The notes beneath the pieces were generated by a model that saw only the letters and a program-made list of their open reading frames with translations, did no database searches and was not told where the DNA came from. Below, one piece after another: positions 47,655 through 56,179 of a stretch of DNA of 64,000 nucleotides (its first letter is position 1; every line of letters starts with the position of its first letter). The position numbers and the translations under genes are program-made. This stretch comes from Lacunisphaera sp. (lineage in GTDB: Bacteria; Verrucomicrobiota; Verrucomicrobiia; Opitutales; Opitutaceae). Where the stretch lies: NCBI GenBank assembly GCA_029945445.1, contig JAQSCO010000015.1, positions 206,066 through 270,065 of the forward strand, given 5' to 3'.

Positions 47655-48569
47655 CTAGCGGCCACTCGAAGATGATCCCATGTGCTTGTCGAGGAATTCC
47701 AAAACCAGCGGACGGAGGTCGCGTTCCTTCGGCTGGAGGTCAAAAGTGTGCGGGGCCCCGGGGATGAGGACGAGTTGGTGCTCCACGCCTGCCTTGGTGA
47801 GGGCGGCGGCCAGCACCTCGCTGTGGCTGGACTTCACCGTCTCGTCGGCCGTGCCATGCACGATCAGCATGGGCGCGTCCTTCGCGTCGGCGTAGCGGTT
47901 GGGGGAGCCCCGGCGGTAGAGGTCGGGCGCCTCGGCGCGAGTCCGGGCGAACATCTTCATGTCGTGGTAGTCGAGCAGTTCCACGACACCGTAGAAATCA
48001 ATCGCGCACCGGACAGCCGCGGAAACCCCGGGGTCGGGGCTGGCGGCATCAAACTCATCGGCCGGGCCGGTGAGGGCGAGCATGGCGGCGAGGTTGCCGC
48101 CGGCGGAGCAGCCGATGACCGCGATGCGATCCGGGTCGAGCCCGAGCCGGGCGGCGTTCTGACGCAGCCAGCGCACGGAGGCCTTGGCATCGTAGACGGG
48201 CTGCGGCCAGGTGGCCACGCCCTTCGCCCGCGCGAGTTTGTAGTTGATGCTCATCCCGACATAGCCGTGCAGGGCGAGGGTCTGGCCGATGTTGATTTCG
48301 CGGGGGCGGCCCTTGTCGCCGTCGTTGAAGCCGCCGCCATGGATGATCACGACGGCCGGCAGCAGCTTGCCCTTGGGCGGGGCGAGGGGGAAATAGAGGT
48401 CGGCTTTCTCCTCGCGGGCGTCGGCCAGATAGGCGACGTCGTGCTCGATGCGGACATCGGTGGGCCAGACGACGGGCTTGGCGGCCGGCGCCGGCGCTTC
48501 GGTTTGGGCCCGGGCGCTGATCAGCAGGATGAGAGCGAGCGCGAACCCGGTGATGAGGCGTGCTTTCAT
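47655..48569 (-). CDS. Secreted alpha/beta hydrolase (carbohydrate esterase-like)
   Basis: 304 residues with a leader peptide. Oxyanion motif VVIIHGGGFNDG, nucleophile IGCSAGGNLAAM, and catalytic Asp/His in GTADETVKSSHS and PGAPHTFDL. This matches BD-FAE/S9-type esterases that remove acyl groups from plant glycans. It overlaps the upstream glycosidase by 4 bases and precedes the SGNH fusion by 3. Confidence 0.88.
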   Translation of the reverse strand: MKARLITGFALALILLISARAQTEAPAPAAKPVVWPTDVRIEHDVAYLADAREEKADLYFPLAPPKGKLLPAVVIIHGGGFNDGDKGRPREINIGQTLALHGYVGMSINYKLARAKGVATWPQPVYDAKASVRWLRQNAARLGLDPDRIAVIGCSAGGNLAAMLALTGPADEFDAASPDPGVSAAVRCAIDFYGVVELLDYHDMKMFARTRAEAPDLYRRGSPNRYADAKDAPMLIVHGTADETVKSSHSEVLAAALTKAGVEHQLVLIPGAPHTFDLQPKERDLRPLVLEFLDKHMGSSSSGR

Positions 48570-50137
48570 AGTTGGGGAATCGCGTCGTTGCCGGGGGTCG
48601 AACGCTGCGGGCTCAGGGCAGTCTGCGCCCGTTCGCTGATGACGAGGGGAAAATCGAATAAAGGCAGGCCGGTGAAAATCGCCATGCCATTCTCATCGCG
48701 CGGGGTCGCCAAGGCATGCACGGAGCCGTCGAGCAGATTGACCAGCACGGGTTCGGTGAAGTGCGCGCCCGGCACGCGCAGCGTGATGGTCGCCGGCCTG
48801 GGCGTGTATTCCTGCGGCTGCCAGGGGAGCCAGTAGGCGAGCAAGGTGGCGCCCGCAGCATTCCGGTAGGCAGCCACCAGCGGAATCGACGGATAGGCGT
48901 CGTCGGCTTCGCCGATGCCGGCAAACTGTCCCGGTGCGGTCACCGTGACGGCCTTGCGTCCGTCGAAATCAACCGGCTGGTAGCGGCCGTCCATCAGCGC
49001 GGTGAGGTTCTTGTAGGCATGGAATGCCGGCTTGGGCGTCAGGTCGGGATTGCTCAGCAGGCACTTTTCATTCACGCCCACGCCCCGCACGCGCCGTCCG
49101 GTCGCCTCGGCAGGAAAACCGAGGATGGCGTCCACGGGCTTGAGCTCGGGTCGCGCCTGCCGTTCCGCGCGGTCACCCCCGTCGAACAGCTTGAAATAGT
49201 TGCTGAGCGAAGCGCGCATAAAGTAGGTGTCGACGAAGGCCTGTCGGAGCAGCCACTTGGCCTGGACCATTTCCCCCCACGGACTGCTGCCGCGAAAATC
49301 CTTCGTGCTGCTGGCCGAGCCGTAGCCGCATTCGCCCTGCCAGAGCTGCAGCCGGGGGTGGTGCGCCCGGAGCGCGGCCCAAGTGTCGTCGGCGAAGTAG
49401 ATCCGCGCCTCGGGAATGTTGGCGTAGTTGTGGAACGAAACAATGTCGACGGCGTGCGCCGTGTCCTCGGCGAGGAAGCCGGCAATGAATTTCGGGTCGA
49501 GGCCCGCGAGCGCACCGGCGATGATCACCGCGTCCGGCTGGACGGTGCGGATGCGCGCCGCAGTGAGCCGGACCAGCCGCCCGTAATCGGCCGCGCTGGG
49601 CGGCGCGCCCCAATAAGCGTAGTGGTTGGCCTCGTTCCAGATTTCCCAGTGGGTGACGCGGTCCTTGGCGTGCGAGACCACGGCGTCGACATACCGCAGC
49701 CAAGCGGCCATGGCCGCTTCATCCAGAATGGGCGGGGCGGGCTTGACGCCGTAGATGAGCCGCCAGTTCGGATCGGGATTCGGGATTGCGGCGGAGTAGA
49801 GCTTGTTGCCGTTGGAAAGGCAGACAAACGGGGTGATGCCCTGCGCCCGGGCGGCGTCCACGGGTTCATCGACAGAGGAAAAGTCGTAACGTCCCTTTTC
49901 CTTCTCGATGACCGGCCAGACGGCGAGAAAGCGCGTCCACTTCACGCCCAGTTCGCCGGCGCGCTCGAACAGGGCGACCCGTTCATTGTCGCCGGCCTGG
50001 ATGCCCCAGGGTGACGCCGCAATCGCGCGGGATGTGCGGGGGTTGAGATAGCCGAGGGTCTCGGCGTGGCCGGCTGCCTGACAGCCAAGGATGAGCGTCA
50101 GGACGCGGGCGACCCGATGAAGTGTGGTGGTGCACAT
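48566..50137 (-). CDS. Clan A glycoside hydrolase (GH39-like)
   Basis: 523 residues with a leader peptide. A TIM barrel with the acid/base in THWEIWNEANHYAYWG and the probable nucleophile Glu in LQLWQGECGYGS is typical of clan A (GH5/GH39/GH30 group); GH39 is the closest impression. The C-terminal beta domain is seen from about residue 430. It follows the TonB receptor by about 60 bases in the same operon. Confidence 0.82.
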   Translation of the reverse strand: MCTTTLHRVARVLTLILGCQAAGHAETLGYLNPRTSRAIAASPWGIQAGDNERVALFERAGELGVKWTRFLAVWPVIEKEKGRYDFSSVDEPVDAARAQGITPFVCLSNGNKLYSAAIPNPDPNWRLIYGVKPAPPILDEAAMAAWLRYVDAVVSHAKDRVTHWEIWNEANHYAYWGAPPSAADYGRLVRLTAARIRTVQPDAVIIAGALAGLDPKFIAGFLAEDTAHAVDIVSFHNYANIPEARIYFADDTWAALRAHHPRLQLWQGECGYGSASSTKDFRGSSPWGEMVQAKWLLRQAFVDTYFMRASLSNYFKLFDGGDRAERQARPELKPVDAILGFPAEATGRRVRGVGVNEKCLLSNPDLTPKPAFHAYKNLTALMDGRYQPVDFDGRKAVTVTAPGQFAGIGEADDAYPSIPLVAAYRNAAGATLLAYWLPWQPQEYTPRPATITLRVPGAHFTEPVLVNLLDGSVHALATPRDENGMAIFTGLPLFDFPLVISERAQTALSPQRSTPGNDAIPQL

Positions 50138-50199
50138 AAGGGAAAAAGGACCGGGCCGGCCGGGAGGCCGGCCCGGTGAATCGGACTGACGCCCCGGTT

Positions 50200-52596
50200 T
50201 CAGAACTTGGTGCTCAGGCCAACCCGGTAGCTGCGCAGGTCGCCCTTGCTCTGCAGGCCTTCCATGATTTTTTTGTCGGCGAGATTTCGGACCGTCGCCG
50301 TTAGCGTCATGCGGCGGCCAAAAATCTTGCCCTGATAGGCCGCCCCGACGTCGAGGCGCGTGTAGGCGGGCATGTAATTGGTCACCTGGCCCGTGGTGCT
50401 GCTGATGCTGTCCGGCCGCTGGCCATCGACCCAGATGATGGCATTATTGAGTGAGAAGCCCTTCAGCATAGAATTTTGGAACGCGTATTTATGGAAGATG
50501 CTGCCATTCGCGCGGGGACGTCCGGTGATCGGGCCGCCATTGCGGATGGCATTATCCGGCGCGACCAGCTCCGTCTTGATGTTGCTGTAAGTGGCGGACA
50601 CCTGGTAGCCCTTGAAGGGATTGATCAAGGCCTGGATCTCGAAGCCGCGTGATTTTTCGCCGTTGTCCTGCACGCTGCGCGCCCCGCTGGGCAGGGTGCC
50701 GAGGATCGCGATAATCTCCGCGTCACTCAACTGGCGCCGCGTGTTCGTGCGGTTGAGCTCGAAAACCGCGGCTTCCAGCCCGAGCTTGCCGCCGAAGAGG
50801 GACGACTTGATGCCGGCCTCCTTGCTCTTGCCGGACTCGGGCTTGGTGAGCAGGTTGCCGTAGACGTCGATGCCGGTCGGGACACCCGAGAAGGAACTGC
50901 TCGAGGAGGCGTAAACCGAGAAGGCCGCCCAGGGACGATACAGCAAGCCCACGGTCTCGGAGGTGGCGTTTTCCTTGGGCAGGGCCTGCGGCACCGCCGT
51001 GGGGTTGGTGGTGCCGGAGAGCGCCTTGTTGTCGCCGTGGTCGCGCCGCAGGCCGGCCAGCAGGTGCCACTTGTTGTTTTCCGTGCTGATGACATTCGTG
51101 AACGAGACGGCCCCGCGGATTACCGACTGGTCGACATAGGAATTTGGGCTGGTGTAGCGGGAGACATCGGTCATCTCGGTCCACGCCGGCTGGAAAGCGG
51201 TCGCCGCCAGGGCGCCGGCGGACGAAGTCGGGAACTTGAAGCGGGTGAGTGCATTCGGATTGGTCGAGACCGCGGCCCCGAGTGCCGTGCTGGAAGAGTT
51301 GGGCGTGTCCGTGCGGTCGCGCCAGTTGCGGGACTCGATGCGCTCCAGGCCGAGGATCGCCTCGTGCTTCAGGCCCCAGTAGTTGAACTCCCCGCGAAGG
51401 TCGGCCGTGTAGGACCAGATGTCCCATTTTTCCCTGTCGTTGGTCGCGGACCAGCGGATTTCCTCGGCAACGACATTGCCCGCCACGTTGCCGAGTGTGG
51501 GATCAATGAGGCGGGCAATGATCGTGCTCGCGCTGCCCGAGAGGCGGAGGTCCTGCCGGTCGCTCTTGGACCAGTTGACCGCGGTGCGGAAGGAGAAGTG
51601 CTGGCTGAATTGGTGCTGGAGGTCCGCGCCCACGCGGTAGGTTTCCTGCAGCCGGAGGTTATTCGGCCCAAAGGGATTGAAATCCCACGGCACGATGCTC
51701 TCGGGCACGTAGCCGAAGGCATTGGCGCCGAAGACCGGGGCCGCCGTGGCGCTCGTGGCACTGGCCGTGGTGGGGATGCGGATGCCGGGCACGGCGATGG
51801 CCACCACGCCGTTGTATTTGATCGTTTCGGCGCGGACGTTGACGATCGTGCTGGGCGTCAGCTTGTAGACCGCCGCGAGGTAGCCGACCTTGCGCGTGCT
51901 GCCTTCCCACGGCCGCCAGCTGTCGCCGTCCTGATAGGCGCCGGCCACGCGGATGGCGAACTTCTTGGAGGCCACGACCGAGGCATCCAGTTCGGTGCGC
52001 AAGTAGTTCCATGAGCCGAGGCTCAGCTTGACGCCGAACTCGTTCCTCGACTGCGGGCGCTTGCTGATCTGGTTGATCATGCCACCGGGCTCGACGACGC
52101 CCGCCAGCAGCGAGCTGGGGCCGCGGAGGGACTCAATACGGTCCACCGAGATGCTGTCACTGATCATGCCGACGAACCCTTCCTTGACGCCGTCGCGGTA
52201 GTGCCGGTTCTGGCGCATGCCGCGCACCGTGAGGGTATTGTTGTCAAAGACCGCGTCCTGCTTGCCCTGTGAGGTGACGCCCGTCATGAAGGCGGCCGCA
52301 TCGGACATGGTGTCGGCGCCGATGTCGGCGAGGAATTCGCTTGTGAGTACCTGCACCGCGCGCGGGATGTCCTGGATCGGAACATTGGTGCGCGTGCCGG
52401 ACATGGAACTCGAGGCGCTCCAGCCTTGGGAGCCGTCGGCGCTCACCGAGAATTGCGGCAACTCGTAGATCTCCCCGGTGGCGGCGGGGGCGGGAGCCGC
52501 GGGGCTTTGCGCCATGGAGGCAAGCGGCGAGGCGAGCAGGAGACTGCTGGCAAGCGCCACGGAACAGGCGCGGACATGGGTTCTGATGGTATGCAT
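50200..52596 (-). CDS. TonB-dependent outer membrane receptor
   Basis: 798 residues from the ATG at 52596 (MHTIRTHVRACSVAL), with a signal peptide. The mature start contains IYELPQFSVSADG, the opitutal receptor N-terminus. The plug has PIQDIPRAVQVLTSEF and SIRVDRIESLRGPSS-like sequence; the 22-strand barrel ends with terminal Phe in GLSTKF. Family siblings import siderophores, but the glycosidase operon makes an oligosaccharide the likelier cargo. No SusD gene is present. Confidence 0.93.
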   Translation of the reverse strand: MHTIRTHVRACSVALASSLLLASPLASMAQSPAAPAPAATGEIYELPQFSVSADGSQGWSASSSMSGTRTNVPIQDIPRAVQVLTSEFLADIGADTMSDAAAFMTGVTSQGKQDAVFDNNTLTVRGMRQNRHYRDGVKEGFVGMISDSISVDRIESLRGPSSLLAGVVEPGGMINQISKRPQSRNEFGVKLSLGSWNYLRTELDASVVASKKFAIRVAGAYQDGDSWRPWEGSTRKVGYLAAVYKLTPSTIVNVRAETIKYNGVVAIAVPGIRIPTTASATSATAAPVFGANAFGYVPESIVPWDFNPFGPNNLRLQETYRVGADLQHQFSQHFSFRTAVNWSKSDRQDLRLSGSASTIIARLIDPTLGNVAGNVVAEEIRWSATNDREKWDIWSYTADLRGEFNYWGLKHEAILGLERIESRNWRDRTDTPNSSSTALGAAVSTNPNALTRFKFPTSSAGALAATAFQPAWTEMTDVSRYTSPNSYVDQSVIRGAVSFTNVISTENNKWHLLAGLRRDHGDNKALSGTTNPTAVPQALPKENATSETVGLLYRPWAAFSVYASSSSSFSGVPTGIDVYGNLLTKPESGKSKEAGIKSSLFGGKLGLEAAVFELNRTNTRRQLSDAEIIAILGTLPSGARSVQDNGEKSRGFEIQALINPFKGYQVSATYSNIKTELVAPDNAIRNGGPITGRPRANGSIFHKYAFQNSMLKGFSLNNAIIWVDGQRPDSISSTTGQVTNYMPAYTRLDVGAAYQGKIFGRRMTLTATVRNLADKKIMEGLQSKGDLRSYRVGLSTKF

Positions 52597-52696
52597 GGGG
52601 ATGTTCAGGGTTGCTGCCGTGGCAGGTAGCCAGCGGCCGGTGGGGTATGGGCCCCAGCATGCCACGCCGGTGTTCCGCGGGCCGAGGCCAGCGTTC

Positions 52697-52711
52697 ATGC
52701 AAGGGTTGCAT
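52697..52711. promoter_or_regulatory. Likely LacI-type operator
   Basis: ATGCAA-GGG-TTGCAT is a perfect inverted repeat, and a third half-site TTTGCAT follows at about 52715. It lies between the divergent receptor and LacI genes, where it could control both. Confidence 0.6.
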
Positions 52712-52719
52712 GCCTTTGC

Positions 52720-53835
52720 ATGGAGGATACTCTCGCCACAAACCAAAGCCGCGTCCTGCCTGCCATGAACTCGCCCATGCCCCCCCGGTCCGAATCCACC
52801 CTGGCCACCATTGCCGCCGCCGCGGGCTGCTCGGTGGCCACGGTCTCGCGGGCGCTCCGGGCCAGCCCGTTGCTGCCAGAACGGACCATCGTGCGGATCC
52901 AGAAACTGGCCGGCCGGCTTGGTTACCGCTCCAATCCGCTGGTGACCCAGGTGATGAGCCACTTGCGCGGCGCGCACGTGACCCAACGCGGCACGCTGGC
53001 CTATCTGGTTTTTGGCACCGCCGCGGGCGAGTGGCAGAAGCACCTGACTTTCGTCGGTTTCTTCGAGGGCGCGCGGTCACGGGCGGAGGAACTGGGCTTC
53101 CGGTTGGACCAGTTTTGGGCGGACGATCCGGCGATCAGCCCGGCGCGGCTGGCCCAAATCCTCCGGGCCCGTGGCATCACCGGCGTGATTGTCGGTCCCG
53201 CTCCCGGCCTGCCGAAGGCTCCTCGGCTCGATTGGTCGGACTTCGCCCCGGTGAAAATCGGCGTGCCGCTGCCCGAACTGCCCCTGCCTTGCGCGGTCTC
53301 CAATCATTATCGCGCCATGCTTCGCGTGATCGAGCGCTTGAAGGCATTGGGCTATCGTCGCCTGGGCCTGGTGTTGCAGGAACACCAGAACATCAAGACC
53401 TCGGGCCTTTGGCTCGCCCCCCTGGCTTACCATGAACAGCACCTGCGCCCGTCCGAGCGGGTGGCGCCGCTGGTGATGACCAGATGGCGGGAAGCGGATT
53501 TCATCCGCTGGTATCGGCTGCATCGCCCTGAGGTGATCATTGGCCTGCGCAGCGAGTTGATCACCTGGCTGGCCCGCTTGGGCCGCAAGGTGCCGGGCGA
53601 TGTGGGCTTCGTTCACCTGGACCGCTGCACTGAGCGGGGGGAATTCGCCGGCATCGACCAGAAGCCGCGGGAAGTGGGGGCGGCGGCCGTCGACATGGCG
53701 GTCAGCCGGCTGCTCGCCAATGAGCGTAACCTGCAGGCTTCCCCGCGGCAGTTGCTGGTCGAGGGTGTCTGGGTCGATGGGCCCACGGTCCGCGCCATCC
53801 GCAAGCCCAGGCAGCTTTCCCCTGGCGCGGACTGA
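52720..53835 (+). CDS. LacI-family transcriptional regulator
   Basis: Up to 371 residues. The helix-turn-helix reads STLATIAAAAGCSVATVSRA, with a hinge helix SNPLVTQVMSHL, then a periplasmic-binding-like effector domain. The first start (52720) overlaps the candidate operator; MNSPMPPRSES at 52765 is an equally plausible start. By context it controls the neighbouring receptor and glycosidase operon in response to a sugar. Confidence 0.9.
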   Translation: MEDTLATNQSRVLPAMNSPMPPRSESTLATIAAAAGCSVATVSRALRASPLLPERTIVRIQKLAGRLGYRSNPLVTQVMSHLRGAHVTQRGTLAYLVFGTAAGEWQKHLTFVGFFEGARSRAEELGFRLDQFWADDPAISPARLAQILRARGITGVIVGPAPGLPKAPRLDWSDFAPVKIGVPLPELPLPCAVSNHYRAMLRVIERLKALGYRRLGLVLQEHQNIKTSGLWLAPLAYHEQHLRPSERVAPLVMTRWREADFIRWYRLHRPEVIIGLRSELITWLARLGRKVPGDVGFVHLDRCTERGEFAGIDQKPREVGAAAVDMAVSRLLANERNLQASPRQLLVEGVWVDGPTVRAIRKPRQLSPGAD

Positions 53836-53847
53836 CTTCTCTGCGCG

Positions 53848-55125
53848 TCACCGACCAGACGGCAAGCCGGTGGCCGGCCGGGCGGGCAACACTCGGGATG
53901 CGGCCGGCTTCCGGCCGTAATGCCACCACAGGATCACCGCGGCCAGCGGATGCAGCAGGCAGCCGAGCACGAGCAAGGTGGAATAGCCGACGGCTTCGAT
54001 CAGCGGGCCGGCCGCGAGGTTGACGAGGCCGCCGGCCGCCGCCCCGACGGCACTGATCACGGACACGGAAGTTCCCACCATGCGGCGGGGCACGAGGTCG
54101 CTCATCAGCAGGCCCGTCATGCTCAACCAGGTGGCGGTCATGATCTGCACCACGGTGAGCAAAGCCAGTGCCGGCCCGTGGCCGTGCACCCAGAGCAGGG
54201 CGAGCAGCGCCGGGGACAGCGCGGCCGTCAGGGTGAGGATCCGGAGTCGACTGGCGACCGGGGTCCAGCCCCGGACGATCAACCAGTCTGACATCACGCC
54301 CGTCAACATGATGAAGCCCACGGAGGCGGCGGCGGGAATCCAGCCGATGCGTCCAAACTTTTCCAGCGACATGCCGAGTTCCTCCTGCAGGAAGCCCGGC
54401 TGCCAGAAGATCAGGAAAAACCACAGCGGGTCGCTGACCAGGCGGGCGAGCAGCACGCCACGGATCACGGGCAGGTGGAATACTTCGCGGAATGACACGG
54501 GGGCGCGGGTGGTGTAATCCTCGTCCGGAAAGGGCGGGGCCCGGTCCAGCCCAAACCACAACAGGGCGGCGGCCAGCCCGATGAGTCCGGGCAGCACGAA
54601 GGCCCAGCGCCAGCCAAGCTGGAGCGTGATCCACGCGGCCAGCGGCGCGACGAGCACCTGCCCGGCGACGGTCAGGGGCTTGTTGAACGTGTTCGCCATG
54701 CCCCGCCGGTTGTAGGGGAACCAGGTCACGATCGCGACCAGCACGGCCGGCACAATCCCGGCCTCGGCCGCGCCGAGCAGGAACCGGCTGGCCCCGAAGA
54801 CGACGAGGTTGTCCGCCATTCCGCTGATCAGCGTGGCCAACGACATGGCGCCGAGAAAGAGCGGCATCATCAGCCGGGTGCCCCAGCGATCAATCAGGTA
54901 GCCCGTGACAATGTAGCAGAGCGTGTAGGGCACCATGAAGGCCGTCACGAGCCATGAATACTGCGTGTCCGTCCACCCCTCCGCGGCCTTCAGGGTGCTC
55001 TTGAGCACGGACAGGGTCTGCCGGTCGACATAGAAGAGCATGCCGGCCACGCCGGTGAGCAGCAGGATGAGCCAGGCGCGGGCGCGGATCGGTGTCTTGC
55101 GTGAGGGCAAAGCGGAAGGCCCCAT
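53848..55125 (-). CDS. MFS transporter, sugar-acid type (ACS family)
   Basis: 425 residues from the ATG at 55125 (MGPSALPSRKTPIRARAW). About twelve membrane helices. The family loop motif is GYLIDRWGTRLMMPLF and the second conserved region is WFPYNRRGMANTFNKP. ACS-family members move hexuronates and other anionic sugars, which would suit uptake of products of the adjacent glycosidases. It converges with the lacI gene, 12 bases between stops. Confidence 0.9.
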   Translation of the reverse strand: MGPSALPSRKTPIRARAWLILLLTGVAGMLFYVDRQTLSVLKSTLKAAEGWTDTQYSWLVTAFMVPYTLCYIVTGYLIDRWGTRLMMPLFLGAMSLATLISGMADNLVVFGASRFLLGAAEAGIVPAVLVAIVTWFPYNRRGMANTFNKPLTVAGQVLVAPLAAWITLQLGWRWAFVLPGLIGLAAALLWFGLDRAPPFPDEDYTTRAPVSFREVFHLPVIRGVLLARLVSDPLWFFLIFWQPGFLQEELGMSLEKFGRIGWIPAAASVGFIMLTGVMSDWLIVRGWTPVASRLRILTLTAALSPALLALLWVHGHGPALALLTVVQIMTATWLSMTGLLMSDLVPRRMVGTSVSVISAVGAAAGGLVNLAAGPLIEAVGYSTLLVLGCLLHPLAAVILWWHYGRKPAASRVLPARPATGLPSGR

Positions 55126-55298
55126 ACAGGACGAATCCGAGCCGAAATCAACGGACCATTTGTGCGTCCGCTCCACTGGATCTGCTCCCCGTGATCGCCG
55201 GGCGTGCACCATTTATCGAAGCTGCCGTTGAATGGGTGGGACCCGGAGACGGTCGTCCACGCGCGGTCGGTGAACCCGGGAGCCTCGGCGCCGGCGGC

Positions 55299-56153
55299 CT
55301 ACTGGAAGATATCCTTCGTGTCCGGCCGGGTGTAGGGTTTGCTGAAAAAGGTTTCCAGCGTCGAGTTCAGCAGGGCCGGGTTATCCCAGGCGATCATGTG
55401 CGTGGCGCCGGGAAAAATGCAGAGGTGGGCCTGGGCGAGATTATGGAAGATCTCGAGCGTGTGCTCGTCCTTGATGACGTCCTTGTCGCCGGCCATCACG
55501 AGCACCGGGGCGGAGATTTTTCGCAGGTCGGAGACCGGGATGTTTGGCTGCTGGCCGAGCAGGTCGAGCAGCTGCTTCTGCACGGCCCACGGCTGGGTTT
55601 TGTCGCCCTTGGCGATCATCTCATCTACCAGGGTGTTCTGTTTGGCGACGGCGTCTTCCGCCCACGCGTAGGCGCCGTCCGGTCGGAGGTTGGCGCCCAT
55701 GATGGCGAGCTTGCCGACCTTGTCGGGATGGTGGATGGCGAGGAGGAGGCCGACGATGCCGCCGTCGCTCCAGCCGAAGATGTCGGCGGACTTCACGCCC
55801 AATTGGTCGAGCAGCGCGTTCAGGTCCTCGGCGATCTGTTCGTAGGTGAGGTGGTCGGTGCCCAACCCGCTCTGGCCCTGGCCGCGGCTGTCGGCGGCGA
55901 TGACGCGGTAGTGGGTCGAGAAGAACTTGAGCTGGTGGCCCATGGCCTGGATGTCGCCGCCGTTGCCGTGGATCTGGAGCATGGGCCGGCCGGTGCCGTA
56001 ACTCTCATAGTAGAGTTTGATGCCATTGACCTCGGCGAATTTCCCGGCGGCGGGGTTGTGGCCGTAGGGAATGTCGAGTTTGGGCGGGGTGAGCTGGGCC
56101 AGCAATCCGACGGGCAACAGCAACGCGCAAACGAGGCGCAGCGTATTTTTCAT
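55299..56153 (-). CDS. Secreted alpha/beta hydrolase
   Basis: 284 residues from the ATG at 56153, with a signal peptide (LRLVCALLLPVGLLA). Nucleophile elbow FGWSDGGIVGLLL (Ser), acid in VMAGDKDVIKDEH and His in PGATHMIAWDNP. An esterase or proline-peptidase-like hydrolase; the substrate is unknown. It starts 27 bases after speA's stop. Confidence 0.85.
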   Translation of the reverse strand: MKNTLRLVCALLLPVGLLAQLTPPKLDIPYGHNPAAGKFAEVNGIKLYYESYGTGRPMLQIHGNGGDIQAMGHQLKFFSTHYRVIAADSRGQGQSGLGTDHLTYEQIAEDLNALLDQLGVKSADIFGWSDGGIVGLLLAIHHPDKVGKLAIMGANLRPDGAYAWAEDAVAKQNTLVDEMIAKGDKTQPWAVQKQLLDLLGQQPNIPVSDLRKISAPVLVMAGDKDVIKDEHTLEIFHNLAQAHLCIFPGATHMIAWDNPALLNSTLETFFSKPYTRPDTKDIFQ

Positions 56154-56179
56154 AAAGGGAGAACCCGCCGCCGCGCCGC

